From contig NC_010334.1 in NCBI RefSeq assembly GCF_000019185.1, forward strand, positions 248,001 to 312,000: DNA of 64,000 nucleotides, read 5' to 3'. Under the pieces are notes generated by a model that was not told the DNA's origin, did no database searches, and saw nothing but the letters and a program-made list of their open reading frames with translations. Positions 53,349-62,189 of this stretch are shown one piece after another. Numbering within the stretch: the stretch's first letter is position 1; each line of letters starts with the position of its first letter. Both the position numbers and the translations under genes were made by a program. This DNA comes from Shewanella halifaxensis HAW-EB4. Its GTDB lineage: Bacteria; Pseudomonadota; Gammaproteobacteria; Enterobacterales; Shewanellaceae.

Positions 53349-54254
53349 TTATAGCCACAAGTAATGATCAACCAATAGAGCAATAAACAGTAGCATCAGG
53401 TGATAGATTGAAAACTTAAATAGCTTCATCGCCATGCCGGGTTCTTCATGGAACTTGAGTTGCCAAGCTTTATAGATAAAAGTGACGCTGAGTAGTGTTG
53501 AACTCACCAAATAAACCGGGCCACACATGCCTACTAATACTGGCAATAAGCAAGCGATAGCTAACAAGATGGTATAGAGGAAAATACAGGTTTTGGTGAA
53601 CTCGACACCATGAGTCACTGGCAGCATAGGGATGTCGACCTTGGCATATTCGACTCTTCGATGAATAGCCAACGCCCAAAAATGCGGTGGCGTCCAGGCA
53701 AAAATGATGATGACGAGTAGCAGCGCGTTACCGTGAAACTCGCCTGTTACCGCTGTCCAGCCAAGTAGTGGCGGCATGGCACCCGCTAAGCCGCCAACTA
53801 CAATATTTTGTGGTGTCGCACGCTTTAAGTAAGCGGTATAAACCACGGCATAACCTATCAAACTCGCAAAGGTGAGCCATGCTGTTAGTGGGTTGACTAG
53901 GACATACAGCACCACAAAGCCAAGGATCCCAAGACTACATGAAAAGGTTAGTGCTTTTGCTATCGATACTCGCCCTTTGGGCAGTGGACGATTATAGGTA
54001 CGCGCCATTAAGCCATCGATACGACGATCGATGAGATGATTAAAGGCCGCCGCCGAGCCTGCCATCATGCCAATTCCTGCCATGCCAGCAATTAAAGGGA
54101 CTATAGGTACGACTCCAGGTACGGCTAAGCACATACCGACTAATACGGTGAGTAGCATGAGTGCCACGACCTTAGGCTTAGTCATTTCGTAATAAGCACG
54201 CCATTGAAACAGTGGTGTTGATGGGTTTCTTGAGAGTGCGATGGGTTTTGGCAT
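53349..54254 (-). CDS. ctaB: Protoheme IX farnesyltransferase (heme O synthase)
   Basis: 301 residues with about nine hydrophobic helices. The UbiA-family motif NHLIDRRIDGLMARTYNRP (near residues 71-89) holds the Asp residues that bind magnesium and farnesyl diphosphate. It turns heme b into heme O for the oxidase (CtaB/CyoE). It follows ctaA by 13 bases. Confidence 0.96.
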   Translation of the reverse strand: MPKPIALSRNPSTPLFQWRAYYEMTKPKVVALMLLTVLVGMCLAVPGVVPIVPLIAGMAGIGMMAGSAAAFNHLIDRRIDGLMARTYNRPLPKGRVSIAKALTFSCSLGILGFVVLYVLVNPLTAWLTFASLIGYAVVYTAYLKRATPQNIVVGGLAGAMPPLLGWTAVTGEFHGNALLLVIIIFAWTPPHFWALAIHRRVEYAKVDIPMLPVTHGVEFTKTCIFLYTILLAIACLLPVLVGMCGPVYLVSSTLLSVTFIYKAWQLKFHEEPGMAMKLFKFSIYHLMLLFIALLVDHYLWL

Positions 54255-54267
54255 AAGTTAAACCTCG

Positions 54268-55251
54268 CTATGCTTTGCGCCATAGGGCGTAATTAATAAA
54301 GACTAATGTCAGTAGTAATAGCGCTGCGCCGCCATTATGGGAAACGGCGATACCTAGGGGAAGGTGTAGCACTATATTTGAGATCCCAAGTATCACTTGA
54401 ACCACGACCAATACGGCTAGCAGCCAAGCGGCATTGCGTATCGTGGTGGATTTTGCCGTGTGAATGAGCTTAAAAGCCAAATACAGCAACATCGCTGTGG
54501 TGATGATGGCGCCTACGCGGTGGGCGACATGAATAGTCATTCTGGCTGAATAGTCTAAAACCCCATACTCAAAGCTGGCATGTTCGCCTTGAAACGGCGA
54601 AAAGGCTTTAGCAAAGCTGAGGTTATCGACCCAGTTGCCCTCGCAAAATGGCAAGGTGGTGCAGGCCAGCGCGGCATAGTTTGATGATGTCCAGCCACCT
54701 AAGATGATTTGCAGTAGAAGTACGCCAATGCTGATGGCTGCGAAGCCTGCTAGTTTACGAGCTGGCAGATCACCGCCAGGGATCCTAAGCGGCTTGCTGC
54801 GCAGATACAGTAATAACAGCAGTGAGAATAGTGCAAATCCGCCCAGTAGGTGGGCCATGACGATAATCGGCATCAGCTTCATCGTCACAGTCCACATGCC
54901 GAGAGCCGCTTGAAAGATGATAAGGGCAGCGATGAACATTGGCAGTTTCTTAGGAGCATCATTAGTCTTAAGGCTGATGGCTAAAATGAGTAACACCAAT
55001 AAGCCTAATGTCCCAGCAATGTAACGATGGATCATCTCAAGCCAAGCTTTATCGGCTTCAACGGTATGTTCAGGAAAGGCTTGTTGTACTTGGTTTAGTT
55101 CATGGGCTTGGCTAGGGACTTTGAGCATGCCGTAGCAGCCAGGCCAGTCAGGGCAGCCAAGGCCTGCATCGGATAGGCGAGTGTAAGCACCCATTAATAT
55201 TACGCACAAAGTAAAAACCAGAGTGATTTTCAATAGCGGCTTAATCTGCAT
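54268..55251 (-). CDS. ctaA: Heme A synthase CtaA (COX15 type)
   Basis: 327 residues from the ATG at 55251, which has AAGGAG nine bases upstream; the frame extends to a TTG but that lacks support. About eight membrane helices. Family marks are GAYTRLSDAGLGCPDWPGCYG with the conserved cysteines (residues 24-44, quoted in part), EMIHRYIAGTLG with a heme histidine, and HVAHRVGAIITT and ISNIVLHLPLG in the second half. It oxidises heme O to heme A. It lies between the CxxxC protein gene and ctaB. Confidence 0.95.
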   Translation of the reverse strand: MQIKPLLKITLVFTLCVILMGAYTRLSDAGLGCPDWPGCYGMLKVPSQAHELNQVQQAFPEHTVEADKAWLEMIHRYIAGTLGLLVLLILAISLKTNDAPKKLPMFIAALIIFQAALGMWTVTMKLMPIIVMAHLLGGFALFSLLLLLYLRSKPLRIPGGDLPARKLAGFAAISIGVLLLQIILGGWTSSNYAALACTTLPFCEGNWVDNLSFAKAFSPFQGEHASFEYGVLDYSARMTIHVAHRVGAIITTAMLLYLAFKLIHTAKSTTIRNAAWLLAVLVVVQVILGISNIVLHLPLGIAVSHNGGAALLLLTLVFINYALWRKA

Positions 55252-55264
55252 AACAAACGTCTCC

Positions 55265-55810
55265 TTAGCCAATCCGTGACAGTTTGAGTAACTTACGCAG
55301 ATCGGCCACTAAGGCTTTGCCTTGCATGATTTGTGATTGATGATCTGCAGCTATCGGGTAACTCATCACTAAGCTACCTAGCGGGTCGACGATGACTAAC
55401 TCTTGCTGAGCAAGAAGCTGGCTGAGTGCTTTAGAGGGGATCGCCGTTACAAAATCAGAGGAGTCGAGAGCGGCGGTGTCGCTGTGCTCGTTAATCATAA
55501 TAATGGTATGTACGCGGTCTTGGTTACGACCCAGTGCCACATGGCTCTGCTGCAGAATATAGAGTCTGTCTTTGCAGACGGCATCACAGTGATTAGGCAG
55601 TTGATAAAGCAGCTGCCATTCATGAGGCTGTGGATTAACCATAGCTAGGCTTTGATAGCTGATATCGGTGTCGAGCAGTTGCCCCTTATTAGTGACTCCG
55701 CCTTGGTACAGGTTGAAGCTGAGTACTAGCTTTGCAGCTATCACAGGTAGGGCGAAAGCCAGTAATAGTAGCAGTAATGTTTTTTTGCCGTTTTTTTGGG
55801 GGGAGTTCAT
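55265..55810 (-). CDS. Membrane-anchored thioredoxin-like protein of the cox cluster with a CxxxC motif
   Basis: 181 residues. One N-terminal helix (LLLLLLAFALPVIAAKLVL) anchors a periplasmic domain. The segment LPNHCDAVCKDRLYILQQSH contains a CxxxC pair like the copper site of Sco, and the C-terminal PLGSLVMSYP resembles the end of a thioredoxin/Sco fold. No Sco-type histidine is obvious. It is conserved-looking in position, between surf1 and ctaA, and probably helps assemble the oxidase; the function is inferred. It ends 13 bases before the ctaA start. Confidence 0.75.
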   Translation of the reverse strand: MNSPQKNGKKTLLLLLLAFALPVIAAKLVLSFNLYQGGVTNKGQLLDTDISYQSLAMVNPQPHEWQLLYQLPNHCDAVCKDRLYILQQSHVALGRNQDRVHTIIMINEHSDTAALDSSDFVTAIPSKALSQLLAQQELVIVDPLGSLVMSYPIAADHQSQIMQGKALVADLRKLLKLSRIG

Positions 55811-55937
55811 TCCATCTCCTCTTTATGTCACTAAAATCCATCAAATTTGATGATTAGAGTTAAGTCTTCCCGTAACGGCTAGGAGCTTAATTTCTAACCT
55901 ACATCGTCTAACTGTAGTTAGCAATAGATCAATTTTC

Positions 55938-56654
55938 CTACTTATTATGCTGTTGTTTTAACGTACGAAAAAGCAGATATCCCATGAGCAATGCAAATAC
56001 GCCAGCCATTGAAAACCACTGCACGGCATAGCCATGATGTTTCTGTGACGATAATGGGATCGGCTGCCACGGATGAGAATATGAGTTAGCGAGATTACTC
56101 GGTTGCAATACCGCGCTCGCGAGGGGCATATTGAGTTGCTCAGACAGCTGAGGGATATTGAGATTTTGAATGCGCTTAGGCCAACCCGCTTCGGGCATCA
56201 GCTCTGAGCTCATGGGGTTCAACTGCTTTTGGTAAACGCGCCCTTCTAGCATCGCGGGGGCAGTGATAGCTGTTACGCTTGGTAGCTTAGCGCGATCCAT
56301 ACTCGCAGCGATAAAACCGAGCTCGACTAACAACCAAGGTTCGGATTCGTTGACCTGCACAGCTTGCAAGGCTAAGTAGCCAACTTTGCCCTTATAGACC
56401 TGATTATCGAGCAGAAAAATATCTGTCGAGATAGGAGTGACTGCGGCTTTTAGTTTAAACCCTGTTAAGGGTTCATCTTTGGGGAAATTGAGTAGTTGCC
56501 GATAACTTAACACTGAAGCCGCTTGCCGATTTGTCAGTTGCTGCTGCCAGTGAGCCTTATATTGGGCTCTTTCCAGCTGCCAAAAACCTAACTTGACCAA
56601 AATAGAAAACACAACCACAGTAGAAAGCACAACAAACAACCAAGCAAGATTCAT
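55938..56654 (-). CDS. SURF1 family cytochrome oxidase assembly protein
   Basis: 238 residues from the ATG at 56654. The frame is open upstream to 56867, but that part is antisense to the DUF2909 gene and has no SURF1 character, so I take the Met before the first membrane helix (NLAWLFVVLSTVVVFSILV). SURF1 plan: helix, periplasmic domain, C-terminal helix (VQWFSMAGVFALLMGYLL). GFWQLERAQYK is the usual first-helix end, and HHGYAVQWFS lies before the second helix. SURF1 acts in heme a insertion. The exact start is uncertain because no good ribosome site is visible. Confidence 0.85.
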   Translation of the reverse strand: MNLAWLFVVLSTVVVFSILVKLGFWQLERAQYKAHWQQQLTNRQAASVLSYRQLLNFPKDEPLTGFKLKAAVTPISTDIFLLDNQVYKGKVGYLALQAVQVNESEPWLLVELGFIAASMDRAKLPSVTAITAPAMLEGRVYQKQLNPMSSELMPEAGWPKRIQNLNIPQLSEQLNMPLASAVLQPSNLANSYSHPWQPIPLSSQKHHGYAVQWFSMAGVFALLMGYLLFRTLKQQHNK

Positions 56655-56673
56655 CTTAACGCGAGGAAGCGCC

Positions 56674-56892
56674 ATGTCTGCTTTGTTTATCTTTAAGTTG
56701 GTCTTAGTACTGCTACTGCTATTCATACTGTTTAATTTAGCTCGAGCCCTATTTATCATGGTGAAAGGAGAAAAGAGTGTGCTAATGAGCCAATACTTGG
56801 GTCGCCGAGTGCTCTTTTCTGTATTAGTGGTGCTGTTACTGTTTGTGGCGTTAGGGACTGGAGTCATTACGCCTAACTCCAGACCTTACTAA
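56674..56892 (+). CDS. DUF2909 family twin-transmembrane protein, opposite strand within the cox cluster
   Basis: 72 residues from the ATG at 56674, which has GAGGAA about seven bases upstream; the longer upstream frame has no support. Two hydrophobic helices (about residues 4-25 and 46-65) are joined by a short basic linker containing FIMVKGEKS. Small twin-helix proteins of this family are found in oxidase clusters of proteobacteria. It runs against the operon: its start faces surf1 (19 bases between start codons) and its end faces coxC. A role in oxidase assembly is inferred from location. Confidence 0.78.
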   Translation: MSALFIFKLVLVLLLLFILFNLARALFIMVKGEKSVLMSQYLGRRVLFSVLVVLLLFVALGTGVITPNSRPY

Positions 56893-56931
56893 TGGCTTAC
56901 TTCTTGAGTTTCAGCTCGTTAAATATGGCCG

Positions 56932-57813
56932 TTAAAGTACATAAACGAAGATAAATAAGCACAGCCAAACCACATCAACAAAGTGCCAATACCAACTGCC
57001 GGCCTGAAAGGCAAAATGCTTATCGGGGGTAAAGTGCCCCTTGAGAACTCTGAAAAACAGCACGATGAGGAATACGGTTCCTAAGGTAACGTGCATGCCG
57101 TGAAAGCCCGTTAATAAGAAAAAAGTATTACCGTAAATACCAGAATTTAAAGTCAGCCCCATCTCTTGGTAGGCATGGAGATACTCTTCAACTTGCAGGT
57201 ACAAGAACGCAACCCCAAGTAAGATGGTTATCGCTAGCCAAACCGTTAATGCGCTGCGCTTATTTTTTTCTAACCCTAGGTGAGCAAAATGTAATGTTAT
57301 CGAAGAGGTCAGAAGTATTAGGGTGTTGTAGAGCGGTAGCCCTGTCCAGTCCATCGCTTGGGTGAGACTACCATCTGGAGTTGTTAGTAAAGGCCAGGCC
57401 GCTTCAAACATTGGCCATAGCACCTCATGGGTCATGGCATTATTTGATGCGCCGCCAAGCCAAGGTATCGCAATGATTCTGGCATAAAATAGTGCACCAA
57501 AAAAGGCGGCAAAGAACATGACTTCAGAGAAGATAAACCAGCTCATTCCCTGCCTAAATGAGCGGTCCATCTGTTTGGAGTAGAGTCCTGCCATTGATTC
57601 GGCGATAACGGTTCTAAACCAGCCAAAAATCATAAAAATAATGACCGCAATACCTGCCAGCAAGATATAACCGCCAAAACCACCTTGGCTGTTTAGTTCA
57701 GAAACATAGCTACCTGCGCCAAAGGCAATTAGAAAGAGGCCTACTGCACCAATAATCGGCCAGGCGCTTTGCTCTGGTACATAATAATTATCATGCTTAT
57801 GTTCAGTTGTCAT
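56932..57813 (-). CDS. coxC: Cytochrome c oxidase subunit III
   Basis: 293 residues, seven hydrophobic helices. The family phrases WFIFSEVMFFAAFFGALFYAR (residues 91-111, quoted in part), HFAHLGLEKN and GFHGMHVTLGTVFLIVLF are present, and it ends with SWYWHFVDVVWLCLFIFVYVL (near residues 270-290). A longer N-terminal region than in mitochondrial homologues begins MTTEHKHDNYY. Its translation start, with AAGGAG upstream, is almost duplicated 115 bases earlier at the small frame 57803-57928. Confidence 0.95.
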   Translation of the reverse strand: MTTEHKHDNYYVPEQSAWPIIGAVGLFLIAFGAGSYVSELNSQGGFGGYILLAGIAVIIFMIFGWFRTVIAESMAGLYSKQMDRSFRQGMSWFIFSEVMFFAAFFGALFYARIIAIPWLGGASNNAMTHEVLWPMFEAAWPLLTTPDGSLTQAMDWTGLPLYNTLILLTSSITLHFAHLGLEKNKRSALTVWLAITILLGVAFLYLQVEEYLHAYQEMGLTLNSGIYGNTFFLLTGFHGMHVTLGTVFLIVLFFRVLKGHFTPDKHFAFQAGSWYWHFVDVVWLCLFIFVYVL

Positions 57814-57928
57814 TTAGCTGCTCCTTGCTCTGTAGCAGCTCTAGGCGCAGTTTAGTTACTGTTTTAGTCACAGCAACACTTTTACTGCTAGAGTAATTTT
57901 CAGCTCTATATTCATGTTCAGTTGTCAT
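57803..57928 (-). CDS. Candidate 41-residue small gene between ctaG and coxC
   Basis: A 41-codon frame starts with ATG at 57928, overlapping the ctaG stop as ATGA, with AAGGAG eight bases upstream, and stops 11 bases inside coxC. The first residues MTTEHEYRAENYSS copy the coxC start MTTEHKHDNYY, because about 33 bases around both start codons are nearly the same. The rest is polar and slightly basic, with LRLELLQSKEQL as a probable helix. It may be a real small protein, a translational coupling device or a remnant of a duplication. I do not know a family. Confidence 0.45.
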   Translation of the reverse strand: MTTEHEYRAENYSSSKSVAVTKTVTKLRLELLQSKEQLNDN

Positions 57929-58509
57929 TGTGCAGCTCCTTGCTCCACAGCATTACTTGCGGCACTGACTACATAGCCCTTGTCCGTGATGTTGTAGAGG
58001 GTATAAGAGAGGGTCAAGGTCGAGATTGAATCCGGCAATTGCGGATCCACAAAAAAGATGAGCGGTAGATTGGCTGCAGCATTAGCCTGCAAAACCTGCT
58101 GATTGAAACAGAAGCATTCCGTCTTATTAAAATAGGCTGCTCCCAGCCCGGGAGAAACCGATGGAATAGCCTGACCAACAATATGTGTTGCCGACAGATT
58201 CGTGGCAACAAAATGAGTACGAATAAGCTCACCAGGATGCACTTGCATGGTGTTTACCTGTGGCGTGAATGTCCAAGGCATATCGCTTTGCACCTGAGAA
58301 ACAAACTCTACTGTGATGCTTCTACTTTTATCGACAACGACGGGCTGATACACACTGGCAGTACTTTGGGTTTTGCCGTTAATGCCTAACGTGTCGCACA
58401 GCACGTCATATAAAGGAACAAGGGCAAAGCCAAAGCCAAACATGCCCACAGCGCCAATAATTAGCGCGGCGATCAGTTTGCGATTGGAGTAGCGCTTAAT
58501 CTCTGCCAT
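57925..58509 (-). CDS. ctaG: Cytochrome c oxidase assembly protein CtaG (COX11 type)
   Basis: 194 residues from the ATG at 58509, three bases before... the coxA stop codon region and with GAGGTG seven bases upstream inside coxA; the longer frame reads backwards into coxA and is not used. One helix (ALIIGAVGMFGFGFALVPLYDVLC, residues 13-36 in part), then the Cox11 beta domain with the copper-binding CFCFNQQ motif and PLIFFVDP. It puts CuB into subunit I. It is coupled to the small frame that follows. Confidence 0.94.
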   Translation of the reverse strand: MAEIKRYSNRKLIAALIIGAVGMFGFGFALVPLYDVLCDTLGINGKTQSTASVYQPVVVDKSRSITVEFVSQVQSDMPWTFTPQVNTMQVHPGELIRTHFVATNLSATHIVGQAIPSVSPGLGAAYFNKTECFCFNQQVLQANAAANLPLIFFVDPQLPDSISTLTLSYTLYNITDKGYVVSAASNAVEQGAAQ

Positions 58510-58511
58510 CT

Positions 58512-60116
58512 TTATTTCACCTCTGGAGGGGTGGTAAACGAGTGGTAAGGCGCTGGGCTTGGAAGCGTCCACTCTAGTCCTTCGGCACCTTCCCATGGCT
58601 TGGCTGGGGCTTTCTCACCACCGCGAATACATTTAATCACTACGGCTAAAAAGATCAGCTGTGAAAGACCAAAGGCGAAACCGCCAATCGATACGATTTG
58701 GTTTACATCGGCAAACTGGATAGCATAATCAGGAATGCGTCTTGGCATGCCAGCTAAGCCTAAGAAGTGCATCGGGAAAAACAGAATGTTGACCGAAATT
58801 ACCGAACACCAGAAGTGCCAACGGCCTAAGGTTTCGCTATACATATGGCCAGTCCATTTGGGTAGCCAATAATAGGCGGCTGCCATTATGGAAAATATCG
58901 CTCCAGTCACCAGTACGTAGTGGAAATGGGCCACCACAAAGTAGGTATCGTGATACTGGAAATCCGCTGGTGCAATGGCTAGCATAAGGCCTGAAAAACC
59001 GCCTATGGTGAATAAGATGATAAAGGCGACCGCAAAAAGCATGGGGGTTTCAAAAGTGATAGAACCTCGCCACATGGTCGCCACCCAGTTAAATACTTTC
59101 ACACCGGTCGGCACCGCAATTAGCATGGTGCAATACATGAAAAACAGCTCGGCAAATACCGGCATACCGGTAGTAAACATGTGGTGTGCCCAAACTAAGA
59201 ACGACAAGATAGCGATACTCGCTGTGGCATAAACCATCGATGAATAACCAAATAGTCGCTTACGGCTAAAGGCGGGCACGATGGCAGAGATGATACCGAA
59301 TGACGGTAAGATCATGATGTAAACTTCAGGGTGGCCAAAGAACCAGAAAATATGCTGAAACATCACAGGATCGCCGCCGCCTGCAGCATCGAAAAAGCTG
59401 GTGCCAAAGTATTTATCGGTCAGTACCATGGTCACGGTACCAGCGAGAACCGGCATAACCGCGATCAGCAGGAATGCGGTGATTAACCAGGTCCATACAA
59501 ATAGCGGCAGTTTCATCCAGGTCATACCCGGTGCTCGTAAATTGACGATGGTGACGATGACATTAATTGCCCCCATGATCGAACTTATTCCCATAATGTG
59601 AACGGCAAACACGAATAGAGCGGTGCTATCTGGGCTATAAGTGGTTGAGAGCGGTGCGTAGAATGTCCAACCGAAGTTGGGGCCGCCCCCTTCCATAAAG
59701 AGTGAGCTGAGCAAAATGGTAAATGCGAACGGTAAGATCCAGAAGCTCCAGTTATTCATGCGAGGCAGAGCCATATCTGGCGCACCTATCATCATGGGGA
59801 TCAACCAGTTAGCTAGGCCTGTGAAGGCGGGCATCACCGCACCAAACACCATGACCAAACCGTGAACCGTGGTCATCTGATTAAAGAAGTTAGGTTCGAC
59901 AAGCTGTAATCCAGGCTGGAACAGTTCAGCACGGATCACCATGGCCATCGCGCCACCCACAAAAAACATGATTAAACTGAACAAAAGGTAGAGGGTGCCG
60001 ATATCTTTATGATTAGTCGTTAACAACCAGCGCATAATGCCTTTTGGCGCCCCATGATGATGGTCATCATGGTGATCGTCGTGAGCGGCTGGCGAGTCTT
60101 GTGTAATTGTGCTCAT
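58512..60116 (-). CDS. coxA: Cytochrome c oxidase subunit I
   Basis: 534 residues, about twelve helices, aa3/caa3 type. The low-spin heme histidine is in MTTVHGLVMVFGAVMPAF, the CuB His-Tyr cross-link site is FWFFGHPEVYIMILPSFG, the CuB histidine pair is WAHHMFTTGMP, and the heme a/a3 histidines are in DTYFVVAHFHYVLV. The N terminus has a His/Asp-rich stretch (HDDHHDDHHHG) that could bind metal. This is the catalytic subunit that reduces oxygen. It follows coxB by nine bases. Confidence 0.97.
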   Translation of the reverse strand: MSTITQDSPAAHDDHHDDHHHGAPKGIMRWLLTTNHKDIGTLYLLFSLIMFFVGGAMAMVIRAELFQPGLQLVEPNFFNQMTTVHGLVMVFGAVMPAFTGLANWLIPMMIGAPDMALPRMNNWSFWILPFAFTILLSSLFMEGGGPNFGWTFYAPLSTTYSPDSTALFVFAVHIMGISSIMGAINVIVTIVNLRAPGMTWMKLPLFVWTWLITAFLLIAVMPVLAGTVTMVLTDKYFGTSFFDAAGGGDPVMFQHIFWFFGHPEVYIMILPSFGIISAIVPAFSRKRLFGYSSMVYATASIAILSFLVWAHHMFTTGMPVFAELFFMYCTMLIAVPTGVKVFNWVATMWRGSITFETPMLFAVAFIILFTIGGFSGLMLAIAPADFQYHDTYFVVAHFHYVLVTGAIFSIMAAAYYWLPKWTGHMYSETLGRWHFWCSVISVNILFFPMHFLGLAGMPRRIPDYAIQFADVNQIVSIGGFAFGLSQLIFLAVVIKCIRGGEKAPAKPWEGAEGLEWTLPSPAPYHSFTTPPEVK

Positions 60117-60125
60117 GTTAATCCC

Positions 60126-61712
60126 TTACTTTGCGTGACCATCAACATCAGAAGCTTGAACCGCATCACCAGAGTCATTACCCCAGGCATTGCGCTCATA
60201 AGTCACCACAGCAGCAAGCTGTTGTGGTGTCAGCACTGCACTAAATGACTGCATTGCCGTGCCCGGTTTGCCATTGATAACAATATCAAGGTGAGCAGCT
60301 ATAGGGCCTTTGACGATAGGACTGCCCACTAATGATGGGAATGCAGGAGGTAGACCTGTGCCAGCAGCTTGATGACAAGCTGCACAGTTAGCCATATAGA
60401 CTTTTTCACCCATGGTAATGAGTTCATTCATGGCTAAATCACCTAATGGAGCCGTTGCAAGCTCTTTAGCTACCTGGTCATCGGCTTGGGTTTCTGAGGC
60501 TATAGCTTGTTTAACCTCAGGTCGTGTTGCAGGTAAGGTTGCGGGTAAAGTGGTTGGGGTGGCAGGGCTTGAATCTACGGATGTCGCTGGTGTGGTCGTA
60601 TCTGAGCTCACATCAGAGGCTTGAACGGTATCACCTGAGTTATTGCCCCAAGCATTGCGCTCATAGGTCACTACGGCTGCAATTTCAGTCGCCGTTAGCT
60701 GGTTTAAAAATGCTTGCATGGCAGTGCCCGGTTTACCATTTAACACGATATCGATATGAAGCTGAGCAGGCCCTTTGATAATTGGGCTGCCAATAAGAGA
60801 AGGAAATACACCGGGTAGACCTGCACCATTAGGCTGGTGGCAGGCTGCACAACGAGCAAGATAGATTTGCTCACCTTTAGTCATTAACTCATCCATGGTT
60901 AAGGTTTGCGATAATGCCGCCTTGGCAGCCGCTTCAGCATTTTGCGCTTGTTGTTGCTGCGTGATTAGCCAGGCATCGAAATCCTCTTCCGATACTGCTT
61001 CGACCACAATCGGCATAAAGCCGTGGTCTTTACCGCAGAGCTCGGCGCATTGACCTCGATAGGTGCCGGGCTTGTCGATGCGGGTCCATGCCTCATTAAT
61101 AAATCCCGGATTGGCATCCTTTTTGACTGCAAAAGCGGGTACCCACCAAGAGTGGATAACGTCTTCGGAGGTCATTAAGAAGCGCACTTTGCGGTTGATA
61201 GGTAGAACCAGTGGTTTATCAACCTCTAGCAGGTAGTTTTCGCCTTTGGTTTCATCGCCTATTATCTGTTCCCTAGGTGTCGATAATAGGCTGAAGAACT
61301 CAATATCTTGATCGAAATAGCTGTAATGCCATTTCCACTGTGAGCCAGTAATCTTGATGGTGAGATCGGCGTTGCTCGGATCTTCCATTGCAATCAAGGT
61401 TTTGGTTGCAGGAATAGCCATGACTATAAGAATAATAAAAGGTACTACAGTCCAAAGGATCTCGACTTTAGTACTTTCATGAAAGTTGGCGGCGACAGCG
61501 CCTTTTGATTTGCGGTGGTTGATCATGGCGTAAATCATGATGCCAAAAACCACGATGCCAATAGCGCAGCAGATGTACAGAATAACCATGTGAAGGCTGT
61601 AAATTCGCCCACTGATCTCCGTAACACCCTCTGTCATATTCAGTGGCATTTCTGATGCAAAAAGTACGGGCGAAAATAGTAACGCCAGCACACAATACAA
61701 CAATTGCTTCAC
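60126..61712 (-). CDS. coxB: Cytochrome c oxidase subunit II with two C-terminal cytochrome c domains (caa3 type)
   Basis: 528 residues from the GTG at 61712 with AGGAG nine bases upstream; an upstream TTG extends the frame without support. Order: signal peptide, two membrane helices (about residues 40-62 and 83-105), CuA domain with CAELCGKDHGFMP (Cys222, Cys226, His230), then two cytochrome c domains. The hemes bind at CAACH near residues 288 and 443. The two domains are nearly the same (both contain GKPGTAMQ and VVTYERNAWGN) and are joined by an Ala/Thr/Pro-rich linker. Most caa3 subunits II carry a single such domain. It heads the minus-strand cluster. Confidence 0.95.
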   Translation of the reverse strand: MKQLLYCVLALLFSPVLFASEMPLNMTEGVTEISGRIYSLHMVILYICCAIGIVVFGIMIYAMINHRKSKGAVAANFHESTKVEILWTVVPFIILIVMAIPATKTLIAMEDPSNADLTIKITGSQWKWHYSYFDQDIEFFSLLSTPREQIIGDETKGENYLLEVDKPLVLPINRKVRFLMTSEDVIHSWWVPAFAVKKDANPGFINEAWTRIDKPGTYRGQCAELCGKDHGFMPIVVEAVSEEDFDAWLITQQQQAQNAEAAAKAALSQTLTMDELMTKGEQIYLARCAACHQPNGAGLPGVFPSLIGSPIIKGPAQLHIDIVLNGKPGTAMQAFLNQLTATEIAAVVTYERNAWGNNSGDTVQASDVSSDTTTPATSVDSSPATPTTLPATLPATRPEVKQAIASETQADDQVAKELATAPLGDLAMNELITMGEKVYMANCAACHQAAGTGLPPAFPSLVGSPIVKGPIAAHLDIVINGKPGTAMQSFSAVLTPQQLAAVVTYERNAWGNDSGDAVQASDVDGHAK

Positions 61713-62114
61713 TAGACTTCTCCTCTGTCGACAAGACAAAGAAGAGTCACACAGTAAGTCTCTGCTCTATGTAAACTCTTCAGTTCCCAAAAAAGCAACG
61801 ATGACTTCAAAGTGCGCGAGTGGCTTGCCTATCGAGTCGCTAAAAATAGGTTTGCGACAAAGGCTATTGTATTTCAGTGATGTTCACTGCAGATGTAACC
61901 ACGTTGGCACTTACGGCTGAAATATATCAGGTCGATCTCAGTCTAAACTTCCAGTTGGGCTTCAAACCGTGGAGCCAGACCAACGACTAAAATCGCTCAG
62001 ATATAACAAAATATCGTTGTTATTACGTATATCGTTGTTATTACTTATTAACTTACTTGATGAATAAAAATTGATCAAGATCACTTTTTGATTCATTTGC
62101 TTAGTATAGGCGAT
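61713..62114. promoter_or_regulatory. coxB upstream region
   Basis: About 400 bases between coxB and the sulA terminator. It should hold the promoter of the oxidase cluster. The only motif I can support is the FNR/EtrA-like site at 62071. Confidence 0.45.
62071..62084. promoter_or_regulatory. Predicted FNR/EtrA-type site upstream of coxB
   Basis: TTGATCAAGATCAC matches TTGAT-N4-ATCAA with one mismatch at the last base. It lies about 360 bases before coxB. The oxygen-dependent control it suggests is inferred; a CRP reading of the same sequence is also possible. Confidence 0.45.
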
Positions 62115-62136
62115 AAAAAAGCTCTCGATTGAGAGC
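62115..62136 (-). terminator. Terminator of the lexA-sulA operon
   Basis: GCTCTCGATTGAGAGC (62121-62136) forms a hairpin that, read on the minus strand, is followed by TTTTTT. It lies 54 bases past the sulA stop. Confidence 0.8.
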
Positions 62137-62189
62137 CTTAGGTTTTTAGCAAAGAAATAATGTATTAGAAAGATGGGCTGACAGCTCCG

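Noticed and set aside
56593..56673. N-terminal extension of the DUF2909 gene
   Set aside because: The ATG at 56674 has GAGGAA at the right distance and starts just before the first membrane helix; the extension overlaps surf1 and has no family character.
61713..61739. TTG start for coxB
   Set aside because: The GTG at 61712 has AGGAG at the proper distance and leads straight into the signal peptide.
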